DNA of 10,871 nucleotides, from the NCBI GenBank assembly GCA_021443045.1, contig JABUUT010000035.1, positions 62,386-73,256 of the forward strand, read 5' to 3'. The number at the start of each line of letters is the position of its first letter. The stretch's first letter is position 1. Below the pieces are notes generated by a model. The model was given only the letters and a program-made list of their open reading frames with translations. It did no database searches and was not told the origin of the DNA. Source of the DNA: Fibrobacteraceae bacterium (GTDB lineage Bacteria; Fibrobacterota; Fibrobacteria; Fibrobacterales; Fibrobacteraceae). Both the position numbers and the translations under genes were made by a program. This document shows positions 7,807-10,871 of this stretch, piece after piece.

Positions 7807-8421
7807 ATGACTGCCCCAAAAAAACAGGATAAGACAGAGTACTTGAAGTATGGCAGCTTATTTAAAAAGCTGACGGCCATTCCTTATCTTTTTGTATTCT
7901 TGTCTTTTTTACTTCCCCTAATGACGGTGTCTTGTACCGAAGACAAAGTAGTGGCTAGCCCCTCTTTTTACAGTGTGGCATCTGGTGTTGATTTGGAAAC
8001 CACCCTGCAAGAACCGGCTTTAAGTTTTATGCACAACATGGAAAAGGGCAACCCCAAGGCTATGGAAAAGTTCAAGGTTTCTATGCCTGGGTTTCCTAAA
8101 CTGGAACCAATGCCTGTGATGTACGGTGTGCTGGCTGCTGTTTTTTTGGCGGCTGCCTTTGCGGTGTTTTCGCCAATAGGTTCCTTGTGTATGGGGCTAC
8201 TATCACTCATTATGCTGTGGAATATTCTTTCCCAGCTGAGTAGTGCTTTGGCCTCCAGCTTTGGGCTTCCTATGTTGGATGTTAATGCGGGGGTGGGGCT
8301 TTATGCTGCTTCGGCCTTGATAATTATTGGTTCGGCCATGAATTTGACCAGTATTATTCGGCCCATAGTGGGTGAATTCAAAAGCAAAAAGAAAACGGAA
8401 AATTCTGTTAGCTCCTCTTAG
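7807..8421 (+). CDS. Four-helix membrane protein of unknown function
   Basis: I do not recognise this 204-residue protein. It has a basic N-terminus (residues 5-21), a hydrophobic segment at ~22-43 ending in the cysteine of LMTVSC, a ~60-residue polar stretch (44-101), then three hydrophobic segments at ~103-123, 125-147 and 162-184. The tail 192-204 is Lys/Ser-rich (KSKKK). This suggests four inner-membrane helices, with both ends on the cytoplasmic side by the positive-inside rule and the 44-101 stretch outside. The ATG is one base after the stop of the FGE-like gene and has only a weak purine-rich site before it, so translational coupling is likely. A partnership with the exported FGE-like protein is suggested by the operon only. 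A strong hairpin terminator follows 21 bases after the stop. The VSC could be mistaken for a lipobox, but the preceding segment is long and preceded by many charged residues. Confidence 0.82.
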   Translation: MTAPKKQDKTEYLKYGSLFKKLTAIPYLFVFLSFLLPLMTVSCTEDKVVASPSFYSVASGVDLETTLQEPALSFMHNMEKGNPKAMEKFKVSMPGFPKLEPMPVMYGVLAAVFLAAAFAVFSPIGSLCMGLLSLIMLWNILSQLSSALASSFGLPMLDVNAGVGLYAASALIIIGSAMNLTSIIRPIVGEFKSKKKTENSVSSS

Positions 8422-8442
8422 AAGCTCCTTTAAAAAATAAAG

Positions 8443-8480
8443 AACCCAGGTCAGTATAAGTGTCCTGGGTTTTGTTTTTT
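8443..8480. terminator. Intrinsic terminator, probably bidirectional
   Basis: AACCCAGG (8443-8450) pairs with CCTGGGTT (8464-8471). After a T-T mismatch, CA can also pair with TG, leaving a 7-base loop. On the + strand TTGTTTTTTT follows, serving the 5574-8421 operon. Read on the - strand, the A-rich run at 8431-8442 gives a U-rich tail, so the same hairpin could also end ychF transcription, whose stop is about 165 bases away. Confidence 0.88.
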
Positions 8481-8538
8481 TAAGGAGAAATGACGGAGCA
8501 CTAGTAAAACTCTGTGGCAAAATAGACGAAAGAAGTGG

Positions 8539-8599
8539 TTGTCATACTAAAATGGACCTCCACTGGATCCTTCACGGCAAGTGCCGTTCAGGATGACAA
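8539..8599. repeat. Small palindromic dispersed repeat (GTCAT family), copy 1
   Basis: A 61-base unit bounded by a perfect 7-bp inverted repeat, TTGTCAT (8539-8545) and ATGACAA (8593-8599). An inner hairpin has stem ACGGC (8574-8578) and GCCGT (8583-8587). Read on the - strand it runs GTCATCCTGAACGGC...GAAGGATCCAG...GGTCCAT, which matches the plan of the copy at 10755-10792. It carries no coding capacity. It is REP- or MITE-like in form; mobility is not shown. Confidence 0.7.
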
Positions 8600-8646
8600 A
8601 ACTAGTTTTAGCTGACAAATGATTTTGCAGGTAGTTTGAAATGACT

Positions 8647-9744
8647 CTAAACATTGAACAGGTAGTACATGATGTCACCGTCTTGCACTACGTATTCCTT
8701 ACCTTCGGTACGGACTAAGCCCGCTTCCTTGGCGGCATTCCAGCTGCCATGCTTGCGAAAGTCTTCAAAAGAAAGAGTTTCCGCCCGAATAAAGCCTCGT
8801 TCAAAGTCGGTATGGATAACACCGGCACATTGGGGAGCCTTGTAGCCGTTGTGGAATGTCCATGCACGGCATTCCTTTTCGCCTGCCGTAAAGAATGTGC
8901 GAAGGCCGAGAATTTCGTAGCACTTGCGAACCACTGCGTCTAGGCCCGATTCTTTCATGCCCAGTTCTTTTAAAAACTCAGCCTTTTCTTCGGGTTCCAT
9001 GGCCGAAAGTTCCTCTTCTATTTTTCCGCTAATCATAATGACTTCGGCGTTTTGCTTGGCTGCAAATTCCTTAAGCTTATCTACATAGGCGTTGCCTGTG
9101 AGAATATCATCTTCTTTTACGTTGGCACAGTAAAAAATGGGCTTGGCAGTGAGAAGGCATAGCTCAAAAATAATGCCTTGCATTTCTTCGCTATGGTCTA
9201 ATACTGCGCGGGCAGGCTTGCCTTCTTCCAAGGTGCTCTTTAAAAGTTCACAGGCGGCCAAGCGAGCCTTTGCTTCGGCTCCACCCATACGGGCGTTCTT
9301 GGTTTCGGTAACCAGGCGCTTTTCTACAGAATCTAAATCTTTGAGAATCAGTTCGGTTTCGATAATGTCTATGTCGCGAACGGGGTCTACGGAGCCGTGT
9401 ACATGTACAATATTTTCGTCGTCAAAGCAACGGATAACTTCCATAATGGCTTCACATTCGCGAATGTGGGTAAGGAACTGGTTGCCTAGGCCTTCGCCTT
9501 TGCTGGCTCCTTTTACCAAACCGGCAATGTCCACAAATTCGGTAACGGCTGGAACAATAGACTTGGGCTTGTACACTTTTACCAATTCATCTAGGCGGGA
9601 ATCGGGTACACTAACCATGCCAACGTTTGGTTCGATGGTGCAGAATGGATAGTTGGCTGCTTCGGCTCCTGCATTGGTGATGGCGTTAAAAATAGTGCTC
9701 TTTCCAACGTTAGGAAGGCCTACAATGCCGCATTTTAAACCCAT
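8647..9744 (-). CDS. ychF: Ribosome-binding ATPase YchF (OBG/YchF family)
   Basis: This P-loop NTPase of the Obg-related group prefers ATP over GTP, binds ribosomes and is linked to stress and translation control. The protein has 365 residues, against 363 in E. coli. The P-loop is at 9-17 (GLPNVGKST), the G3 motif DIAGL at 72-76 has a hydrophobic residue after the Gly as expected of this family, and the G4 position reads NVKE (208-211) instead of NKxD, the hallmark of ATP preference. Residues ~120-200 correspond to the helical coiled-coil insertion. Residues 281-365 form the C-terminal TGS domain (TAGEKECRAWTF, IHTDFERGFIRAE, ending YYLFNV). The start at 9744 fits the family N-terminus (MGLKCGIVG) and has GGAG 8 bases upstream; an extension to 9816 would add 24 atypical residues. 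It is transcribed divergently from the lipoprotein gene and converges on the 7807-8421 gene. Confidence 0.97.
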   Translation of the reverse strand: MGLKCGIVGLPNVGKSTIFNAITNAGAEAANYPFCTIEPNVGMVSVPDSRLDELVKVYKPKSIVPAVTEFVDIAGLVKGASKGEGLGNQFLTHIRECEAIMEVIRCFDDENIVHVHGSVDPVRDIDIIETELILKDLDSVEKRLVTETKNARMGGAEAKARLAACELLKSTLEEGKPARAVLDHSEEMQGIIFELCLLTAKPIFYCANVKEDDILTGNAYVDKLKEFAAKQNAEVIMISGKIEEELSAMEPEEKAEFLKELGMKESGLDAVVRKCYEILGLRTFFTAGEKECRAWTFHNGYKAPQCAGVIHTDFERGFIRAETLSFEDFRKHGSWNAAKEAGLVRTEGKEYVVQDGDIMYYLFNV

Positions 9745-9752
9745 GGTATATT

Positions 9753-9756
9753 CTCC
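9753..9756 (-). promoter_or_regulatory. Ribosome binding site of ychF
   Basis: On the - strand GGAG lies 8 bases before the ATG at 9744. It supports that start over the in-frame ATG at 9816. Confidence 0.65.
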
Positions 9757-9857
9757 AGATAAAATTTTAATGGATGGCGACTTCCAAAATATCATTTTAG
9801 AAGCGGCTCGATGCAAATTTAGTAATTTTAAATTTTAGAGGTGCTTGTTAAAAAATT

Positions 9858-9864
9858 AGAGAGG
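9858..9864 (+). promoter_or_regulatory. Ribosome binding site of the lipoprotein gene
   Basis: AGAGAGG stands 7 bases before the ATG at 9872 and selects it over the in-frame TTG at 9866. The rest of the divergent gap (9745-9857) is AT-rich and must hold both promoters, but I see no convincing -35/-10 pair. Confidence 0.6.
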
Positions 9865-9871
9865 TTTGTAT

Positions 9872-10714
9872 ATGCAATTCTTTTTTGTGGTATCTTTATT
9901 TGCTTTGTGTGCTTTGTTTGTCGGTTGTGCTGGCTCTGGAGGTGGAGCCGATGGAGGAGGCGACGGTGCTTCTGGCATGGCCGATGCCCCCTGTGAGGAA
10001 TGTGGCAAGCGGGGCGATATTGAATTGAAAATATCCCAGGAAAAGTTTTATAGGGAATGGAACCCGGCTGCGTACCGCCACTTTGATTCTAGTGCTGTTG
10101 TTGGTGTTTTTCCTACTTTAAAGGTTGTTGCCAAAAGGCCGGAGTCTTGTAAAATGTGCCATAGTTTTAGTGCCGATGCCCTAGACTTTGACTTGGCTCG
10201 CGTTGAAGATTCCCTTTTTGTAGAAAATTTTCCTAGGTTGCGTCGGGAACTGATGCTGCCTGGAATGCGGCTTCCTGATCAAGATTCTGCCTATGTTGAT
10301 ACTTTGTCTGTAATGATGCTGAAGTCGGTTTTTGCCGATGGCAGGATGTTGGAAGATTTTGAGCCTTGGGAGACCCGACATGGTATTGAACAGTCCTTTG
10401 AACGTGTGGTTCCCCAGAAGTTGAAAGATTTGCTGAATGGGATTGCAAAACGATACGGGCTTCACTATTTATCTGTTCCTGTGGCTCTTGAAGTGGAAAT
10501 GTTGCCTAAGGTGGGTAAAAGCGGAGGCTTTACCTGGAAAATTTTGTGGAGCCTGTGGGATGCCCGCTATGGGGAATTGGTGTTTTTGACCTATTCTGAA
10601 TTTTTGGCCGAGACTACGAGCCGGGTGTCTCCCGAAAAGGAATGGTCGGAACCTTTTGCTTCGCGGTTGCAGAAAATGTTCACCACGGATTTTACCAAAC
10701 TGGAAGGACACTGA
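9872..10714 (+). CDS. Probable lipoprotein with two CxxC motifs, function unknown
   Basis: The protein has 280 residues. The N-terminus is a short hydrophobic signal (FFFVVSLFALCALFVGC) with a lipobox-like FVGC, so lipidation at C19 is likely, although Phe at -3 is less usual than Leu. A flexible Gly/Asp/Ser linker follows (21-35), typical of surface or periplasmic lipoproteins. C41/C44 (CEEC) and C93/C96 followed by H97 (CKMCH) form two CxxC pairs that could bind a metal or form disulfides; CKMCH also fits a c-type haem motif. The rest is mixed, with a C-terminal part of alternating hydrophobic residues (LHYLSVPVALEVEM, then WSLWDARYGELVFLTYSEF) that suggests beta strands. I do not recognise the family. 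It stands alone, divergent from ychF and followed by repeat-rich non-coding DNA. No clear terminator follows. Confidence 0.82.
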   Translation: MQFFFVVSLFALCALFVGCAGSGGGADGGGDGASGMADAPCEECGKRGDIELKISQEKFYREWNPAAYRHFDSSAVVGVFPTLKVVAKRPESCKMCHSFSADALDFDLARVEDSLFVENFPRLRRELMLPGMRLPDQDSAYVDTLSVMMLKSVFADGRMLEDFEPWETRHGIEQSFERVVPQKLKDLLNGIAKRYGLHYLSVPVALEVEMLPKVGKSGGFTWKILWSLWDARYGELVFLTYSEFLAETTSRVSPEKEWSEPFASRLQKMFTTDFTKLEGH

Positions 10715-10728
10715 GTGGATTTTTGAAG

Positions 10729-10749
10729 ATTAATTATTAATGATTAACA
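10729..10749 (+). repeat. AT-rich heptamer tandem repeat
   Basis: Three 7-base units, ATTAATT, ATTAATG and ATTAACA, begin 14 bases after the lipoprotein stop. It is too short to assign a role; it has the same period as the other heptamer tracts in this window. Confidence 0.55.
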
Positions 10750-10754
10750 TATGT

Positions 10755-10792
10755 GTCATTCCGAGCACCGCGAGGAATCCAGGGAATGTCCA
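10755..10792 (+). repeat. Small dispersed repeat (GTCAT family), copy 2
   Basis: GTCATTCCGAGC at 10755-10766, then GCGAGGAATCCAGGG and TGTCCAT, follow the same order as copy 1 read on its - strand (GTCATCCTGAAC, GAAGGATCCAG, GGTCCAT). Only the central hairpin differs. Two diverged copies in one window point to a multi-copy intergenic family. Confidence 0.65.
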
Positions 10793-10800
10793 TACAAATA

Positions 10801-10828
10801 CCAACCACTGACAACTGACAACCAATCA
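10801..10828 (+). repeat. Intergenic heptamer tandem repeat
   Basis: Four 7-base units: CCAACCA, CTGACAA, CTGACAA, CCAATCA. The outer units resemble the CACCAAC units in the uvrA linker once the phase is shifted. It lies in non-coding DNA, which suggests that the linker tract derives from an intergenic repeat type. Confidence 0.65.
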
Positions 10829-10833
10829 GGTTC

Positions 10834-10848
10834 GGAGGCTTTGCCTCC
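10834..10848. repeat. GC-rich hairpin without T-tract
   Basis: GGAGGC (10834-10839), loop TTT and GCCTCC (10843-10848) form a perfect 6-bp stem. No run of T follows, so it is not a standard terminator. It belongs to the repeat composite at the window end, which also shows the palindrome TGAGCTCA at 10864-10871, cut by the window edge. Confidence 0.6.
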
Positions 10849-10871
10849 TAGAGGTGTGGGCTATGAGCTCA

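Noticed and set aside
8484..8505. AGGAG followed by ATG and a four-codon reading frame ending in TAG
   Set aside because: It lies directly after the terminator with no promoter seen; a four-codon frame is easily due to chance.
9891..9902. TATCTTTATTTG, like the -10 elements before uvrA and the FGE-like gene
   Set aside because: It lies within the signal-peptide codons of the lipoprotein, where T-rich hydrophobic codons explain it, and no suitable start follows.
10834..10848. Terminator of the lipoprotein gene
   Set aside because: The stem is good but it is followed by TAGAGGTG instead of a T-tract, and it is 120 bases after the stop.

Overview
The window looks like chromosomal DNA of a Gram-negative bacterium with moderate G+C. 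My best guess is Fibrobacter or a close relative. The guess rests on the double-length UvrA, a signal-peptide protein ending in an FGE-sulfatase-type domain, a Gly-rich outer-envelope lipoprotein, promoter-like TATCTTT elements, and intergenic GTCAT...GGATCCAG repeats and heptamer repeats. It is an inference; there is no rRNA or other taxonomic marker here.

Layout. Bases 1-210 are a leader with no convincing gene. Bases 211-5499 (+) encode one 1762-residue polypeptide made of two complete UvrA-type ATPases in tandem, so it has four ABC nucleotide-binding sites. Bases 5574-7805 (+) encode an exported protein with a C-terminal formylglycine-generating-enzyme-like (FGE/SUMF) domain that lacks the catalytic cysteine pair. 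One base later, 7807-8421 (+) encodes a four-helix membrane protein of unknown function, closed by a clear hairpin terminator. A small palindromic dispersed repeat lies in the convergent gap. Bases 8647-9744 (-) encode the YchF/OBG-family ATPase. Divergent from it, 9872-10714 (+) encodes a probable lipoprotein with two CxxC motifs. The last 157 bases contain no gene but a dense composite of short repeats.

How the genes relate. UvrA (nucleotide excision repair) and YchF (ribosome-associated ATPase) are housekeeping genes. The FGE-like protein and the membrane protein very probably form a two-gene operon. The lipoprotein is a separate envelope gene. I see no mobile element with a transposase, no CRISPR array and no tRNA.

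The most interesting point is the join between the two UvrA halves. It is encoded by eight tandem copies of a 7-bp unit (about CACCAAC, 3004-3059), and a related 7-bp repeat lies in non-coding DNA at 10801-10828. Because 7 is not a multiple of 3, gain or loss of one or two units would stop translation within about 25 bases after the repeat. That would leave an ordinary-sized UvrA and abolish the second half, which has no start codon of its own. The second half also lacks the roughly 100-residue DNA-facing insertion domain.
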